Shown here piece after piece: positions 37,464 through 47,618 of a DNA stretch of 64,000 bases. The stretch covers positions 52,788 to 116,787 of the forward strand of contig CADCII010000010.1 of the NCBI GenBank assembly GCA_902801515.1. The letters are read 5' to 3'. Position numbers and translations under genes: made by a program. The notes beneath the pieces were generated by a model that was not told where the DNA came from, ran no database searches, and saw only the letters and a list, made by a program, of their open reading frames with translations. This stretch comes from an uncultured Lachnospiraceae bacterium. Lineage in GTDB: Bacteria; Bacillota; Clostridia; Lachnospirales; Lachnospiraceae. The first letter of the stretch is position 1, and each line of letters begins with the position of its first letter.

Positions 37464-38297
37464 TCACTTCGCGTTTCTTCTTCTGACGATCAGCTTGTTC
37501 GAAGCCTTCTTATGCTTTCTGGTGCGAAGGCCAAGTGCAGGCTTGCCCCAGGGAGTGCTCGGACCCGGACGTCCTACCGGAGCCTTACCTTCACCACCAC
37601 CGTGCGGATGGTCGTTCGGGTTCATGACGCTGCCTCGGACTGTCGGGCGGATACCCATATGACGGATCCTGCCGGCTTTTCCGTAATTGATAAGGTTGTG
37701 CTCGCCGTTTCCGACGACACCGATCGTTGCTCTGCATTCGATCGGGACCATTCTCATCTCACCGCTCGGAAGACGGAGTGTCGCATACTTTCCTTCCTTA
37801 GCCATCAGCTGAGCAGAATTACCAGCGGAGCGGACCATCTGGCCGCCGTGATGCGGATAGAGCTCAACGTTGTGGACCATGGAACCAACCGGGATCAGAG
37901 ACAGCGGCAGGCAGTTGCCTGTGCGGACCTCTGCAGTCGGACCGTTCATAACGGTGTCACCGACCTTCAGTCCCTGCGGAGCCAGGATGTAGCTCTTGAC
38001 GCCGTCTGCGTAGCAGATCAGTGCGATGTTGGCTGTACGGTTCGGATCATATTCGATACCGATGACCTTTGCCGGGATGTCGTCCTTATATCTCTTGAAA
38101 TCGACGATTCTGTACTTTCTTCTGTTTCCGCCGCCCTTATGTCTGACGGTGATCTTACCCTGGTTATTTCTTCCTGAATTCTTCTTCAGGGTCTTCAGGA
38201 GGCTCTTCTCCGGCGTCTGCTTTGTGATCTCTGCATTGTCAAGGCCGGTCATGTTCCTTCTGGATGGTGTATATGGCTTATAAGTCTTGATACCCAT
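37464..38297 (-). CDS. rplB: 50S ribosomal protein L2
   Basis: Peptidyl-transferase-centre protein of 277 residues. It contains [19 protein letters not shown] in part, [17 protein letters not shown] and the conserved loop [20 protein letters not shown], with the His of the HPHGGGEG loop present. Normal. Confidence 0.98.
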   Translation of the reverse strand: MGIKTYKPYTPSRRNMTGLDNAEITKQTPEKSLLKTLKKNSGRNNQGKITVRHKGGGNRRKYRIVDFKRYKDDIPAKVIGIEYDPNRTANIALICYADGVKSYILAPQGLKVGDTVMNGPTAEVRTGNCLPLSLIPVGSMVHNVELYPHHGGQMVRSAGNSAQLMAKEGKYATLRLPSGEMRMVPIECRATIGVVGNGEHNLINYGKAGRIRHMGIRPTVRGSVMNPNDHPHGGGEGKAPVGRPGPSTPWGKPALGLRTRKHKKASNKLIVRRRNAK

Positions 38298-38367
38298 GAC
38301 TTCTTGTTTCTCCTTCTCTTCTTAATTTGTCGCGTTAAGCCGCATATACGGGATCGTATCATTCGGA

Positions 38368-38673
38368 TCAAAGTCCGGAGAAGATCTCGATCTCCTTGCT
38401 GTCCTCTGTCAGCGTTACGATGGCTTTCTTCGTCTTGGAAGTCTTGCCGAATCTCTGGCCCATGGAACGTCTCTTGTTCTTGCCGTCGATGTTCATAACA
38501 TTGACTTTGCGGACCTTGGTTCCCTCAAACATCTTCTCGACAGCTTCCTTGACCTGAGTCTTGTTCGCTTCGGTGTTTACCAGGAACGTGTACTTCTTCT
38601 CTGCCATAGCCGCCATGCTCTTCTCAGTCACGACCGGCTTAAGGATTACATCATAATATTTGATATCAGCCAT
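38368..38673 (-). CDS. rplW: 50S ribosomal protein L23
   Basis: Tunnel-exit protein that docks trigger factor and SRP, 101 residues. It contains [20 protein letters not shown] and [17 protein letters not shown]. Its ATG overlaps the rplD stop (TAATG). Confidence 0.97.
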   Translation of the reverse strand: MADIKYYDVILKPVVTEKSMAAMAEKKYTFLVNTEANKTQVKEAVEKMFEGTKVRKVNVMNIDGKNKRRSMGQRFGKTSKTKKAIVTLTEDSKEIEIFSGL

Positions 38674-39293
38674 TATGCGTACACCTCCTCGATGGTCTTC
38701 GCTGCATCCTTTGTCAGGACCAGTGTCTTGTGGTTCAGGACATCGAAGACATTGATGGTATTTGTAAGTGCCATCTTGACACCGTCGATGTTTCTGCCGG
38801 ACAGAACAACATTCTTATCGTTCTCGTTCAGAACCACCAGTGCGTTGTCAGCCTTCAGATTGTCAAGGACCTTGACCATATCTTTGGTCTTGATCGCATC
38901 GAACTTCAGATCATCAACGACGATCAGCTTGTTCTCCTGAACACGGCTGGTAAGAACGCTCTTGAGAGCTGCTCTCTTTTCCTTCTTGTTCATCTTGAAG
39001 GAGTAATCACGCGGTACCGGTGCAAATACAACGCCGCCGCCTGTGAACTGCGGAGATCTCGTCGAACCCTGGCGCGCATGGCCGGTGCCCTTCTGACGAT
39101 ACGGTTTCTTTCCGCCGCCGCTCACTTCTGAGCGGGTCTTTGCTTTCTGTGTTCCCTGTCTGTTGTTCGCATTCTGCTGAACGACTGCAAGGTGAACAAG
39201 ATGCTCATTAATCTCTACGCCGAATACGGCGTCGGACAGTTCCATCTTATCGACTTCCTGTCCTTCCATATTGTAAACTGATACGTTAGCCAC
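38673..39293 (-). CDS. rplD: 50S ribosomal protein L4
   Basis: Tunnel-constriction protein of 206 residues. It contains the extended-loop sequence [19 protein letters not shown], then [17 protein letters not shown]4 is the autogenous regulator of the S10 operon in some bacteria, so the folded leader at 40318-40592 is of interest. The loop looks wild-type. Confidence 0.98.
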   Translation of the reverse strand: MANVSVYNMEGQEVDKMELSDAVFGVEINEHLVHLAVVQQNANNRQGTQKAKTRSEVSGGGKKPYRQKGTGHARQGSTRSPQFTGGGVVFAPVPRDYSFKMNKKEKRAALKSVLTSRVQENKLIVVDDLKFDAIKTKDMVKVLDNLKADNALVVLNENDKNVVLSGRNIDGVKMALTNTINVFDVLNHKTLVLTKDAAKTIEEVYA

Positions 39294-39308
39294 AGTTATA
39301 CCCTCCTA

Positions 39309-39947
39309 TCACTTTAAGTCTGTCCTGGTCGTCTCTTTCAAAGTGACGAGGGACTTCTTCGGACCCGGTACAGCGCCCTTGACGAGAATAAGATTCTTTT
39401 CAGCGTCAACTTTGACGATTACCAGATTCTGGACGGTGACCTGCTCTCTTCCCATGCGGCCGGCCATATGCTTGCCCGGTGCTACACGGCTCGGATCGGA
39501 AGATGATCCGTTGGAACCTGCATGGCGATGATACTTGGAACCATGCTTCATAGGTCCTCTGTGCTGACCCCATTTCTTGATGGCGCCCTGGAATCCATGG
39601 CCCTTGGAAATGGCGGTTGCATCTACATGATCTCCGGCTGCGAAGATGTCAGCCTTGATCTCCTGCTTGACCTCATACTCATCAGCGTTCTCAAACGGGA
39701 ACTCTCTGAGGTATCTCTTGTACTCAACGCCGGCTTTGTCAAATGCGCCTTTCTGGGGCTTGTTGACCAGCTTCTCGCGGATCGGCTCAAATCCGACCTG
39801 CACAGCCTTATAGCCGTCATTCTCTTCGGTCTTGACCTGCGTTACTACGCACGGACCTGCCTGAAGGACGGTAACCGGTGTGAGGCTTCCGTCATCGGCG
39901 AAGATCTGGGTCATGCCGACTTTTGTCGCTAAGATTGCTTTCTTCAT
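39309..39947 (-). CDS. rplC: 50S ribosomal protein L3
   Basis: Early-assembly protein of 212 residues near the peptidyl-transferase centre. It begins [16 protein letters not shown] and contains [18 protein letters not shown] and [16 protein letters not shown]. Normal. Confidence 0.98.
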   Translation of the reverse strand: MKKAILATKVGMTQIFADDGSLTPVTVLQAGPCVVTQVKTEENDGYKAVQVGFEPIREKLVNKPQKGAFDKAGVEYKRYLREFPFENADEYEVKQEIKADIFAAGDHVDATAISKGHGFQGAIKKWGQHRGPMKHGSKYHRHAGSNGSSSDPSRVAPGKHMAGRMGREQVTVQNLVIVKVDAEKNLILVKGAVPGPKKSLVTLKETTRTDLK

Positions 39948-40005
39948 TGCTGTCTTCCTCCTGTTCTACAGCGGATCGCCGAAGCGATCATACTAGGCCG
40001 GAGCC

Positions 40006-40317
40006 TTACTTCATCTTGATATCAATGTGAACACCTGCCGGCATCTCCAGACGGGAAAGGGAATCCACCGTCTTCTGCGTCGGTGCAGTGATATCGATCA
40101 GTCTCTTGTGTGTTCTCTGCTCAAACTGTTCTCTGGAATCCTTATATTTATGAACAGCTCTGAGGATCGTAACTACTTCCTTCTTGGTGGGAAGCGGAAC
40201 CGGTCCGGACACCTGTGCGCCGCTCTTGCGGACAGTCTCAATGATCTTCTTTGCGCTCTGATCTACCAGCTGGTGATCATAAGCCTTCAGTGTGATACGC
40301 ATTACCTGATTAGCCAT
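40006..40317 (-). CDS. rpsJ: 30S ribosomal protein S10
   Basis: Small-subunit protein, also known as NusE, 103 residues. It contains [20 protein letters not shown] and [18 protein letters not shown]. It is the first gene of the S10 operon, and AGGAGGCGA is placed before its ATG behind a folded leader. Confidence 0.98.
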   Translation of the reverse strand: MANQVMRITLKAYDHQLVDQSAKKIIETVRKSGAQVSGPVPLPTKKEVVTILRAVHKYKDSREQFEQRTHKRLIDITAPTQKTVDSLSRLEMPAGVHIDIKMK

Positions 40318-40592
40318 AAAAAAAGTCGCCTCCTAATTCGTAGTTTCCTACGACAAGCGGTGACTGTACACGCTTCCGGGTGTTTCCACATTTGAACGAA
40401 TTTTTAAGGCCTCCAAGACTGGCCTTTCATCTTCCGGAGTGGTTATTGCCCGTTGTTTCCGGCCTGTGCCGGACAATCTACTGTACAGTGACTTGTCGCC
40501 AGTTTTTTAAACTTGACATTCGCTCCACGGAAAACCTGCGGATCCCCGCAGCAACCTCACGCTTCAACGCTATCAAGGTCACAACGTAGGTT
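40318..40592 (-). promoter_or_regulatory. structured 5' leader of the S10 operon
   Basis: About 270 nt lie between the promoter and rpsJ. A long-range stem pairs tgtacagtgacttgtcg (40482-40498) with cgacaagcggtgactgtaca (40350-40369). It encloses two hairpins, tccggc/gccgga and aaggcc/ggcctt. A separate hairpin, tcgtag-GAAA-ctacga on the minus strand (40337-40352), overlaps the outer stem by a few nt and lies just before the SD. A further stem, ctgcgg/ccgcag, is near 40535. An r-protein autoregulatory element is inferred. Confidence 0.65.
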
Positions 40593-40621
40593 AGTATACA
40601 CGAATGATTTCCTTATTGCAA
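40593..40621 (-). promoter_or_regulatory. sigma-A promoter of the S10 operon
   Basis: Minus strand TTGCAA (40621-40616), a 17-nt spacer and TATACT (40598-40593). It appears to drive the run from rpsJ through spc to infA, since no strong internal terminator was seen. Confidence 0.82.
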
Positions 40622-40671
40622 GGATTATTTTTAAAAATCCGGGTAAATTTGACAAATAATTGACCATCTTC

Positions 40672-40708
40672 GGCAAAATGAAACGGTATCCGCTGCCGGA
40701 TACCGTTC
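40672..40708 (-). terminator. intrinsic terminator after tRNA-Ala
   Basis: Perfect 9-bp stem acggtatcc / ggataccgt with a 6-nt loop, followed by TTTCATTTT on the minus strand. Confidence 0.75.
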
Positions 40709-40717
40709 CTTCTTATC

Positions 40718-40790
40718 TGGAGCATATGAGATTCGAACTCACGACCTCTACAATGCGAATGTAGCGCGCTCCCAACTGCGCTAATGCCCC
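40718..40790 (-). tRNA. tRNA-Ala (anticodon CGC)
   Basis: On the minus strand the acceptor ggggcat pairs with atgctcc, including the G3:U70 pair that is the alanine identity element. Anticodon stem CTACA/TGTAG encloses TTCGCAT, giving anticodon CGC (codon GCG). The T-arm is GAGTTCGAATCTC and the discriminator is A. CCA is not encoded. Confidence 0.96.
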
Positions 40791-40801
40791 GCGACTTTGC
40801 T

Positions 40802-40830
40802 ATATTAGCGCAATCGCAGGCATATGTCAA
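40802..40830 (-). promoter_or_regulatory. promoter of tRNA-Ala
   Basis: Minus strand TTGACA (40830-40825), a 17-nt spacer and TAATAT (40807-40802), about 12 nt before the tRNA. The hexamers and spacing are identical to those of tRNA-Leu. Confidence 0.88.
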
Positions 40831-40842
40831 TCATCAATTACA

Positions 40843-41490
40843 TCAGTACAGAGCGGAATAGCCAAAGCTGTTTACGATCGCGCTGATCGGCTGTTTTGCC
40901 TTGCAGTACGGGCAGTTATCCGGTCTGAAGGATTCATATCCCGGAACATCCGAAGGCTGGAAGATCGAATGGATGCTGATGCCCTGCACCTCTTCCACCG
41001 CCGAGAATACAGCGCACGCGCCTGTTACATTTCCTTCATAATACTTAATGGAATCAAGCATATTCTCCAGGGTCTTACCGGTTGTTACTGAGCCCATCAG
41101 CACAAGGATATTCTTCTTGCGTATTGCCATCTGCATATTGTCCCTGAATATGATCTGTCCGCTGGAGAGGTATTCGGGACTCATTACATACAGGGACTTA
41201 TGTGCATTATAGGAAAGCACACCTACTCTTGTAAGCGCTTCGGCCAGATAAGTGCCTACCACTTCCATCCCGTCCAGACACACGACCGTATCTACCGGGA
41301 TCGTTGCCTCATAGCGGCGGGAAAGCAGCTCCGCTGCACCTCTGGCTTCATTGCACCTGGACTTCATGGCCATGATATCCAGATACCTGGTGATATGTGA
41401 CTGGGATGTGGCAAAATGACCGCTCACCACACGCAGAAGAACGTGACTGTCTAATTTTGCAGGTATCTTTGCATACTGCTCAGTACTCAT
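40843..41490 (-). CDS. phosphoribosyltransferase (orotate PRTase-like)
   Basis: Predicted type I phosphoribosyltransferase of 215 residues. The PRPP-binding loop is ILVLMGSVTTGKTLENML; VVCLDGMEVVGTYLAEALTR in two parts resembles the dimer and substrate region. The usual acidic pair in the PRPP loop is not obvious (GSVTTGKT), so activity on PRPP is not assured. A C-terminal NCPYCKAKQP gives a C-x2-C pair. Orotate specificity is not established. It lies between tuf (after a terminator) and tRNA-Ala. Confidence 0.75.
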   Translation of the reverse strand: MSTEQYAKIPAKLDSHVLLRVVSGHFATSQSHITRYLDIMAMKSRCNEARGAAELLSRRYEATIPVDTVVCLDGMEVVGTYLAEALTRVGVLSYNAHKSLYVMSPEYLSSGQIIFRDNMQMAIRKKNILVLMGSVTTGKTLENMLDSIKYYEGNVTGACAVFSAVEEVQGISIHSIFQPSDVPGYESFRPDNCPYCKAKQPISAIVNSFGYSALY

Positions 41491-41615
41491 AAAACCCCCA
41501 CCTTTCCATATAATGTTACTATCCCCGTGATATTATCAGAAACAGGAATAACACGAATGAATTACTATCTATAAATTATCATATTTAAACAAGTATGTTA
41601 AGTGGTTTCTGATGT

Positions 41616-41652
41616 AAAAAAAAGACCAGTATCCTAAGACACTGGTCTTTTA
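41616..41652 (-). terminator. intrinsic terminator of tuf
   Basis: Stem aaagaccagt / actggtcttt with a loop of about 10 nt, followed by eight T on the minus strand. It starts about 22 nt after the tuf stop. Confidence 0.92.
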
Positions 41653-41674
41653 ATGATTCAATTATGATCTGCGA

Positions 41675-42862
41675 TCAGTCAACTACGGAAACAACTCTTC
41701 CGGAACCAACTGTTCTGCCGCCCTCACGGATAGCGAAGGTAAGACCCTGCTCCATAGCGATCGGGTGGATCAGCTCGATGGTCATCTCAACGTTGTCGCC
41801 AGGCATGCACATCTCGGTTCCTTCCGGAAGAGAGATAACGCCGGTAACGTCAGTTGTTCTGAAATAGAACTGCGGACGATAGTTGTTGAAGAACGGAGTA
41901 TGACGGCCGCCCTCATCCTTGGTCAGGACGTAAACCTGAGCAGTGAACTTGGTATGGCAGGTAACAGTACCCGGCTTGCAGATAACCTGTCCACGCTCGA
42001 TGTCGGTTCTGTTGATACCACGAAGCAGAGCACCGATGTTGTCACCAGCCTCAGCATAGTCAAGCAGCTTGTGGAACATCTCGATACCGGTAACGACGGA
42101 CTTCTGAACGTCGCGCTTGATTCCAAGGATCTCTACCGGATCGTTCATGTGAAGCTGTCCTCTCTCAACACGGCCGGTAGCAACAGTACCACGACCGGAG
42201 ATCGTGAAGACATCCTCTACAGGCATCAGGAACGGCTTCTCATTGTCACGAGCCGGAGTCGGGATGTACTCATCAACCGTATCCATGAGCTCCATGATGT
42301 TGTCAGCCCACTCACATTCCGGATCTTCAAGAGCCTTCAGAGCAGAACCCTTAACGATCGGGCTGTCCTCGAATCCTTCCTTCTCAAGCTCTTCAGAGAC
42401 TTCCATCTCGACCAGCTCGATCAGCTCCGGATCGTCAACCATATCGCACTTATTCAGGAAAACAACAATCTTCGGAACGCCGACCTGGCGAGCCAGAAGG
42501 ATGTGCTCCTTAGTCTGAGCCATAACACCGTCAGTAGCAGCAACAACAAGGATTGCGCCGTCCATCTGAGCAGCACCGGTGATCATGTTCTTGACATAGT
42601 CAGCATGGCCGGGGCAGTCAACGTGAGCATAGTGTCTCTTCTCAGTCTGATACTCAACGTGTGCGGTAGAGATGGTGATTCCACGCTCTCTCTCTTCCGG
42701 AGCCTTGTCGATCTGATCGAAAGCCTCGAAGGAGTTGCCTTCTACTCTCTTGGAAAGTACGTTGGTGATAGCAGCTGTCAGAGTTGTCTTACCATGGTCA
42801 ACGTGTCCGATGGTTCCGATGTTTACATGCGGTTTGCTTCTGTCAAACTTCTGTTTTGCCAT
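41675..42862 (-). CDS. tuf: elongation factor Tu
   Basis: GTPase that brings aminoacyl-tRNA to the ribosome, 395 residues from the ATG at 42862. AGGAGG lies about 9 nt upstream; an in-frame extension of 18 codons upstream is non-homologous. The G motifs are [23 protein letters not shown] and NKCDMVDD. It has its own promoter between fusA and tuf as well as likely read-through from the str operon. Confidence 0.98.
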   Translation of the reverse strand: MAKQKFDRSKPHVNIGTIGHVDHGKTTLTAAITNVLSKRVEGNSFEAFDQIDKAPEERERGITISTAHVEYQTEKRHYAHVDCPGHADYVKNMITGAAQMDGAILVVAATDGVMAQTKEHILLARQVGVPKIVVFLNKCDMVDDPELIELVEMEVSEELEKEGFEDSPIVKGSALKALEDPECEWADNIMELMDTVDEYIPTPARDNEKPFLMPVEDVFTISGRGTVATGRVERGQLHMNDPVEILGIKRDVQKSVVTGIEMFHKLLDYAEAGDNIGALLRGINRTDIERGQVICKPGTVTCHTKFTAQVYVLTKDEGGRHTPFFNNYRPQFYFRTTDVTGVISLPEGTEMCMPGDNVEMTIELIHPIAMEQGLTFAIREGGRTVGSGRVVSVVD

Positions 42863-42927
42863 TTCAAAAATCCTCCTATGATTGTGCCGGTCCCCCGGCA
42901 CTCCTTCAGAACACAAGTCTGAAACTG

Positions 42928-42956
42928 ATTATATTTCAAAAAGTATCTAATTGCAA
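42928..42956 (-). promoter_or_regulatory. sigma-A promoter of tuf
   Basis: Minus strand TTGCAA (42956-42951), a 17-nt spacer and perfect TATAAT (42933-42928), about 65 nt before the tuf ATG. Confidence 0.88.
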
Positions 42957-42990
42957 GCACTGTTTTGTGCCTGTTAAACCATTATGAAAT

Positions 42991-45108
42991 TCAGCCATTC
43001 AGGTCTTTCAAAAGCTTTTCCTGAACGTTCTTCGGCACCGGTTCATATTTCTCAAAGAACATAGAATAGTTGCCGCGGCCCTGTGTCTTGGATCTGAGGT
43101 CTGTCGCATAGCCAAACATCTCGCTCAGCGGGACGAAACCTCTTACCATCTTGCCGTTTCCGATGTCATCCATTCCTTCGATACGCCCTCTTCTGGAGTT
43201 CATATCTCCGATTACATCGCCCATGTACTCTTCCGGTGTTGAAACCTCTACCTTCATGATCGGCTCCAGCAGTACCGGTTCGCCCTTCTGCATTGCCTGC
43301 TTGAAGGCCATGGATCCTGCAATGTGGAACGCCATCTCAGAAGAGTCGACTTCATGGTATGATCCGTCGTACACTTCTGCCCTGATGCCGACAACCGGGA
43401 AGCCTGCAAGGGTTCCGGTCTTCATTGCATCCTGGATACCTTCATCAACTGCCGGCACATATTCCTTCGGGATAGATCCGCCGACCGTACTGTTGATGAA
43501 TTCGTATACCTGTTCGCCGTTTGCATCCATCGGTGAGAAGCGGACTTTACAGTGACCGTACTGTCCCTTACCGCCGGACTGACGTGCGTACTTGGAATCG
43601 ATATCGGAATTCTTAGTAATGGTCTCCTTATAGGCAACCTGCGGAGCACCGACATTTGCTTCGACGTTATATTCACGAAGAAGTCTGTCAACGATGATCT
43701 CCAGGTGAAGTTCACCCATGCCGGCGATAATCGTCTGTCCCGTCTCCTGATTGGTATGAGCGCGGAATGTGGGATCCTCTTCGGCAAGTTTTGCAAGTGC
43801 TTCACCAAGTTTGCCCTGGCCTGCCTTGGTCTTCGGCTCGATCGCCAGTTCAATAACCGGCTCCGGGAATTCCATGCTTTCCAGAATAACAGGATGATCC
43901 TCGTCACAGATGGTATCACCTGTAGCGGAGAACTTGAATCCGATCGCCGCAGCTATGTCGCCGCTGTAGACCTTGGCAAGTTCCGTTCTCTTATTTGCAT
44001 GCATCTGCAGGATACGTCCGATACGCTCCTTCTTGTCCTTCGTAGCATTCATGATGTACGAGCCGGATTCGCAGGTGCCGGAATAGACTCTGAAATAAGC
44101 AAGTCTTCCGACGAACGGATCGGATACGATCTTGAATACAAGTGCTGCGAAAGGCGCATCGTCTGAAGACGGGCACTCAATCTCATTTCCATTCAGATCA
44201 GTTCCCTTTACATGGGGAATGTCGATCGGGGCCGGCATATATTCGATGACCGCATCGAGCAGTTTCTGAATTCCTTTGTTCTGGTGAGCGGAACCGCAGA
44301 GGACCGGTACACCAAGGTTTTCGATGGTCGCCTTGCGCAGAGCCTTCTTCATGTCAGCGACACTTGGCTCATTGCCTTCAAGGTATTCCATCATCAGATC
44401 TTCGTCGAAGTCGCAGATCTTCTCGACAAGTTCAGCATGCGCCGCTTCAGCCTCATCCTTCATGTCATCCGGGATATCGACAACACTGATGTCCTCGCCC
44501 TTTTTGTCATTGTAGATATAGGCCTTCATCTCAAACAGATCGATGATTCCGTCGAAATGATCTTCCTTACCGATCGGGAGCTGGATGACTACTGCGTTCT
44601 TTCCAAGCTTAGTGCCGATCTCCTTCACCGTATTCTCAAAGTTCGCGCCCAGGATATCCATCTTGTTGACGAATGCCATACGCGGAACATTGTACTTGTC
44701 TGCCTGACGCCACACGTTCTCTGACTGGGGCTCAACACCGCCCTTTGCGTCGAACACGCCGATCGCGCCGTCAAGTACTCTGAGTGAACGTTCAACTTCA
44801 ACAGTGAAATCTACATGGCCGGGAGTATCAATTATGTTGATACGATGCTCAAGCTCGCCGGGCTTGACCTGCGCCTGCTCCTGAAGAGTCCAGTGGCAGG
44901 TGGTTGCAGCTGATGTGATCGTGATGCCGCGCTCCTGCTCCTGTTCCATCCAGTCCATAGTCGCAGTACCTTCGTACGTCTCACCGATCTTGTAGTTAAC
45001 ACCGGTGTAGTACAGAATACGCTCCGACAATGTTGTTTTTCCCGCATCGATATGAGCCATGATACCAATGTTTCTTGTCCTATCCAGCGGGTATTCTCTT
45101 CCTGCCAT
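42991..45108 (-). CDS. fusA: elongation factor G
   Basis: Translocase GTPase of 705 residues. The G motifs are [33 protein letters not shown] and [11 protein letters not shown] short insertion ([14 protein letters not shown]) sits between the switch I region and the DTPGH motif. Domains II-V are complete, ending near [15 protein letters not shown]. It is 26 nt after rpsG in the str operon. Confidence 0.98.
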   Translation of the reverse strand: MAGREYPLDRTRNIGIMAHIDAGKTTLSERILYYTGVNYKIGETYEGTATMDWMEQEQERGITITSAATTCHWTLQEQAQVKPGELEHRINIIDTPGHVDFTVEVERSLRVLDGAIGVFDAKGGVEPQSENVWRQADKYNVPRMAFVNKMDILGANFENTVKEIGTKLGKNAVVIQLPIGKEDHFDGIIDLFEMKAYIYNDKKGEDISVVDIPDDMKDEAEAAHAELVEKICDFDEDLMMEYLEGNEPSVADMKKALRKATIENLGVPVLCGSAHQNKGIQKLLDAVIEYMPAPIDIPHVKGTDLNGNEIECPSSDDAPFAALVFKIVSDPFVGRLAYFRVYSGTCESGSYIMNATKDKKERIGRILQMHANKRTELAKVYSGDIAAAIGFKFSATGDTICDEDHPVILESMEFPEPVIELAIEPKTKAGQGKLGEALAKLAEEDPTFRAHTNQETGQTIIAGMGELHLEIIVDRLLREYNVEANVGAPQVAYKETITKNSDIDSKYARQSGGKGQYGHCKVRFSPMDANGEQVYEFINSTVGGSIPKEYVPAVDEGIQDAMKTGTLAGFPVVGIRAEVYDGSYHEVDSSEMAFHIAGSMAFKQAMQKGEPVLLEPIMKVEVSTPEEYMGDVIGDMNSRRGRIEGMDDIGNGKMVRGFVPLSEMFGYATDLRSKTQGRGNYSMFFEKYEPVPKNVQEKLLKDLNG

Positions 45109-45134
45109 TTATTTCCTCCGTTAGACGGCAGCCA

Positions 45135-45605
45135 TCAGAAACGATAGTGCGCGAAAGCCTTGTTGGCCTCTGCCATCTTGTGCATATCTTCTTTTCTCTT
45201 TACTGAAGCGCCGGTATTGTTGGAAGCATCCAGGAGCTCTCCTGCAAGGCGCTCTTCCATTGTCTTCTCGCCGCGTGCTCTGGCATACATGGTGATCCAG
45301 CGCAGTGCGAGTGCCTGACGTCTGTCCGGCTTAACTTCCAGCGGAACCTGATAAGTTGCGCCGCCGACACGTCTTGCCTTGACCTCGAGGACCGGCATGA
45401 TGTTGTTCATAGCCGATTCAAAAACCTCGATCGCCGGCTTGTCAGCTTTCTTTTCCATTCTGTCGAAGGCACCGTAGACGATCTTCTGCGCTACGCCCTT
45501 CTTGCCATCCAGCATAATGCTGTTGATCAGCTTCGTGACAATCTTGCTGTTATATTTCGGATCAGCAAGTACATCTCTCTTCTGGATATGTCCTTTACGT
45601 GCCAC
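45135..45605 (-). CDS. rpsG: 30S ribosomal protein S7
   Basis: 16S rRNA 3'-domain assembly protein of 156 residues from GTG 45605, giving (M)[28 protein letters not shown] lies 6-7 nt upstream, which decides this start over an in-frame upstream ATG. It contains [17 protein letters not shown] and [20 protein letters not shown] in part. Confidence 0.97.
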   Translation of the reverse strand: MARKGHIQKRDVLADPKYNSKIVTKLINSIMLDGKKGVAQKIVYGAFDRMEKKADKPAIEVFESAMNNIMPVLEVKARRVGGATYQVPLEVKPDRRQALALRWITMYARARGEKTMEERLAGELLDASNNTGASVKRKEDMHKMAEANKAFAHYRF

Positions 45606-45797
45606 GTTACTTCCCTCCTTAATTATTGGAATTAGATCACAGGTACTCACGATTGTTATCATGTTCGCGTCCCGCCCGGACTACCCTATCATCTGCAGCC
45701 ACATGAGGTGATAAGCATCCTTTGGAACATAGAAAGGAATCATCCCTTCCCTACATAACCGTTATCTTCGTGAAACTATGAAACTGTTTACTTGTTA
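45606..45797 (-). other. 192-nt spacer between rpsL and rpsG
   Basis: No gene is seen. Weak stems such as tatcatc/ggtgata lie near 45688-45715. The position matches that of the S7 translational control site in enterobacteria, but no matching structure could be recognised. The last bases hold the rpsG SD. Confidence 0.4.
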
Positions 45798-46217
45798 TTA
45801 CTTGGAAGCCTTCGGCCTCTTCGCACCATACTTGGAACGAGCCTGACGTCTGTCAGCAACACCTGCTGTATCAAGCGTTCCTCTGATGATATGATATCTG
45901 GTACCCGGAAGATCCTTGACACGGCCGCCGCGGATCATAACGACGGAGTGCTCCTGAAGGTTGTGGCCTTCGCCCGGAATGTAGCTGGTGACCTCGATAC
46001 CGTTGGAAAGGCGGACACGGGCGATCTTTCTGAGCGCTGAGTTCGGCTTCTTCGGGGTAGCGGTCTTGACTGCTGTGCAGACGCCTCTCTTCTGCGGAGA
46101 GCTGTCATTGGTAGCTCTTTTCTTCAGGGAATTGAATCCATGCTGAAGTGCCGGAGCGGTGCTCTTCTTGACAGAAGTCTGTCTGCCCTTTCTGACTAAC
46201 TGGTTAAAAGTTGGCAT
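45798..46217 (-). CDS. rpsL: 30S ribosomal protein S12
   Basis: Decoding-centre protein of 139 residues from the ATG at 46217; CAGGAGGTGA lies about 8 nt upstream, and longer in-frame ORF sequence upstream is leader. It begins [13 protein letters not shown]. The two classical streptomycin-resistance lysines are present in wild-type context ([11 protein letters not shown] and GGRVKDLPG). It is the first gene of the str operon. Confidence 0.98.
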   Translation of the reverse strand: MPTFNQLVRKGRQTSVKKSTAPALQHGFNSLKKRATNDSSPQKRGVCTAVKTATPKKPNSALRKIARVRLSNGIEVTSYIPGEGHNLQEHSVVMIRGGRVKDLPGTRYHIIRGTLDTAGVADRRQARSKYGAKRPKASK

Positions 46218-46241
46218 GAAATATTCACCTCCTGTGGTAGT

Positions 46242-46255
46242 AGACCATATGGTCT
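46242..46255. other. perfect 14-bp palindrome in the rpsL leader
   Basis: agaccatatggtct is self-complementary over all 14 bases and lies about 25 nt before the rpsL start, just upstream of the SD. It could be a dimeric protein site or part of an RNA-RNA contact; neither is shown. Confidence 0.5.
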
Positions 46256-46313
46256 CTGGATGTGGCTGCTTTGCATCAAAAATCAGCGTGGAAATAAAAC
46301 CGCGCACCTGTTC

Positions 46314-46342
46314 ATTATATTGATGAAGGTACGCGGTGTCAA
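46314..46342 (-). promoter_or_regulatory. consensus sigma-A promoter of the str operon
   Basis: Minus strand TTGACA (46342-46337), a 17-nt spacer and TATAAT (46319-46314): a full consensus in both hexamers, about 95 nt before rpsL. It is the strongest-looking promoter in the window. Confidence 0.93.
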
Positions 46343-46504
46343 GAACAAAACTCCGATTACGGTTTTCTTTCATTTTTATTAAGTACGTAGACTTCACGCC
46401 CTGCGGATGCTAAGATACGCATCAGCAGCAGGACGCTTCTCTTCTATACGTCCGGCAGCTATTCTATATGAAAGAATTTCTCTCTGTAAAGGAGTTTCAG
46501 TAAA

Positions 46505-47488
46505 ATGAAAATAAGTACACTGTTGAAGCCGCTCTCGTTTCTGCCTGCGCTGGCTATGATGTATATGATCTATACCTTCTCCGCGCAGCCGGGCGAAACC
46601 TCTGCCGAACTCAGCTACAAGGTTTCTGAGGAAATCGTCAGAACAGTGAACACTGTTACCATGCAGGGCTGGGATGACTATACGATACAGTCCTACGCAG
46701 GACAGACCAACGGTATCGTCCGCAAATGCGCTCATGTCACCGAGTATTTTCTCCTCGCCATCGCGGTATCCTTTCCTTTATATGTATATGGCTTGCGCGG
46801 TATCCTCCTGATGCTTCTGGCAGGCATGATCTGTGTGGGGTATGCATTCGTGGATGAGTACCACCAGTCCCTTGTGATAGGGCGGGCCTCCTCCACGCGG
46901 GATGTCGCCATAGACTCGATCGGAATCTTCTTCGGTATCATCCTGACAAGGCTCATCGGATGGTCAGGCAGGATGGCGATCACAGGACCCGTATATGAGA
47001 GAAGGCAGAACCGCAGACAGAAGGAACTGGATGCGCGGGAGGAAGAACTTGAGCGAAGGGAAGAAGAACTGCGCAGAAGAGAATCCCGCCAGAGAGGCAG
47101 AGTCAGTTCTGAGACACGGCCTTCCGGGGTACGCCCATATCAGAAGCGACCTTATCAGGAACGTCCTTCTCAGAATCGGTCATATCAGGAACACTCGTCT
47201 CAGAATCGCCCGTATCAGGAGCGCAATGTCCGGGCACAGGACAGTTCCGTAAATCAGGGCCATCCTTCCGGGGTTGACGACAGGACCCGTGTATATGGGC
47301 CTGCTTCCGATGTGGACGACCGCACAAGGGTGTTCCGAACCGAGCGTCAGCAGCAGCAATATGAGGAAGAATACCGCAAGGCTGCTTTTGAGAGGCGCAA
47401 GGTTCAGAGTGCGGACCTGCAGGATGACAACACTTCAGACCAGTTGTCCGAGGACATCCCACTCTCCGGCCTGTTCCGCCGGCACTGA
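46505..47488 (+). CDS. VanZ-like membrane protein with a long charged C-terminal extension
   Basis: 327 residues. The first about 155 form a VanZ-like domain with four hydrophobic segments and the family-like pattern IYTFSAQPGETS, CAHVTEYFLLAIA and FVDEYHQSLVIGRASSTRDVAIDSIG in two parts. Residues 165-195 are a highly charged helix (REEELERREEELRRRES), and 195-240 consist of short RPYQ/RPSQ-type repeats. The tail is probably cytoplasmic and disordered. VanZ proteins affect teicoplanin sensitivity in vancomycin clusters, but the function of solitary homologues is unknown. AAAGGAG lies about 10 nt before the ATG. It sits between the rpoC and rpsL units on the opposite strand. Confidence 0.82.
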   Translation: MKISTLLKPLSFLPALAMMYMIYTFSAQPGETSAELSYKVSEEIVRTVNTVTMQGWDDYTIQSYAGQTNGIVRKCAHVTEYFLLAIAVSFPLYVYGLRGILLMLLAGMICVGYAFVDEYHQSLVIGRASSTRDVAIDSIGIFFGIILTRLIGWSGRMAITGPVYERRQNRRQKELDAREEELERREEELRRRESRQRGRVSSETRPSGVRPYQKRPYQERPSQNRSYQEHSSQNRPYQERNVRAQDSSVNQGHPSGVDDRTRVYGPASDVDDRTRVFRTERQQQQYEEEYRKAAFERRKVQSADLQDDNTSDQLSEDIPLSGLFRRH

Positions 47489-47500
47489 TTATTCTACAGC

Positions 47501-47547
47501 AAAACACCGGGCTGTATCGGATGATACAGTCCGGTGTTTTCTTGTTT
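47501..47547 (+). terminator. terminator after the VanZ-like gene, possibly bidirectional
   Basis: Stem acaccgggctgtatc / gatacagtccggtgt flanked by aaaa on the left and tttt on the right. It can serve the VanZ-like gene on the plus strand and rpoBC on the minus strand. Confidence 0.85.
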
Positions 47548-47618
47548 CTCTTATCAATATTCCTGATACCGATCTGCTGTGTCAGAAACGCCGCGGCGTT
47601 TCTGGCGGTATGCGGTGA

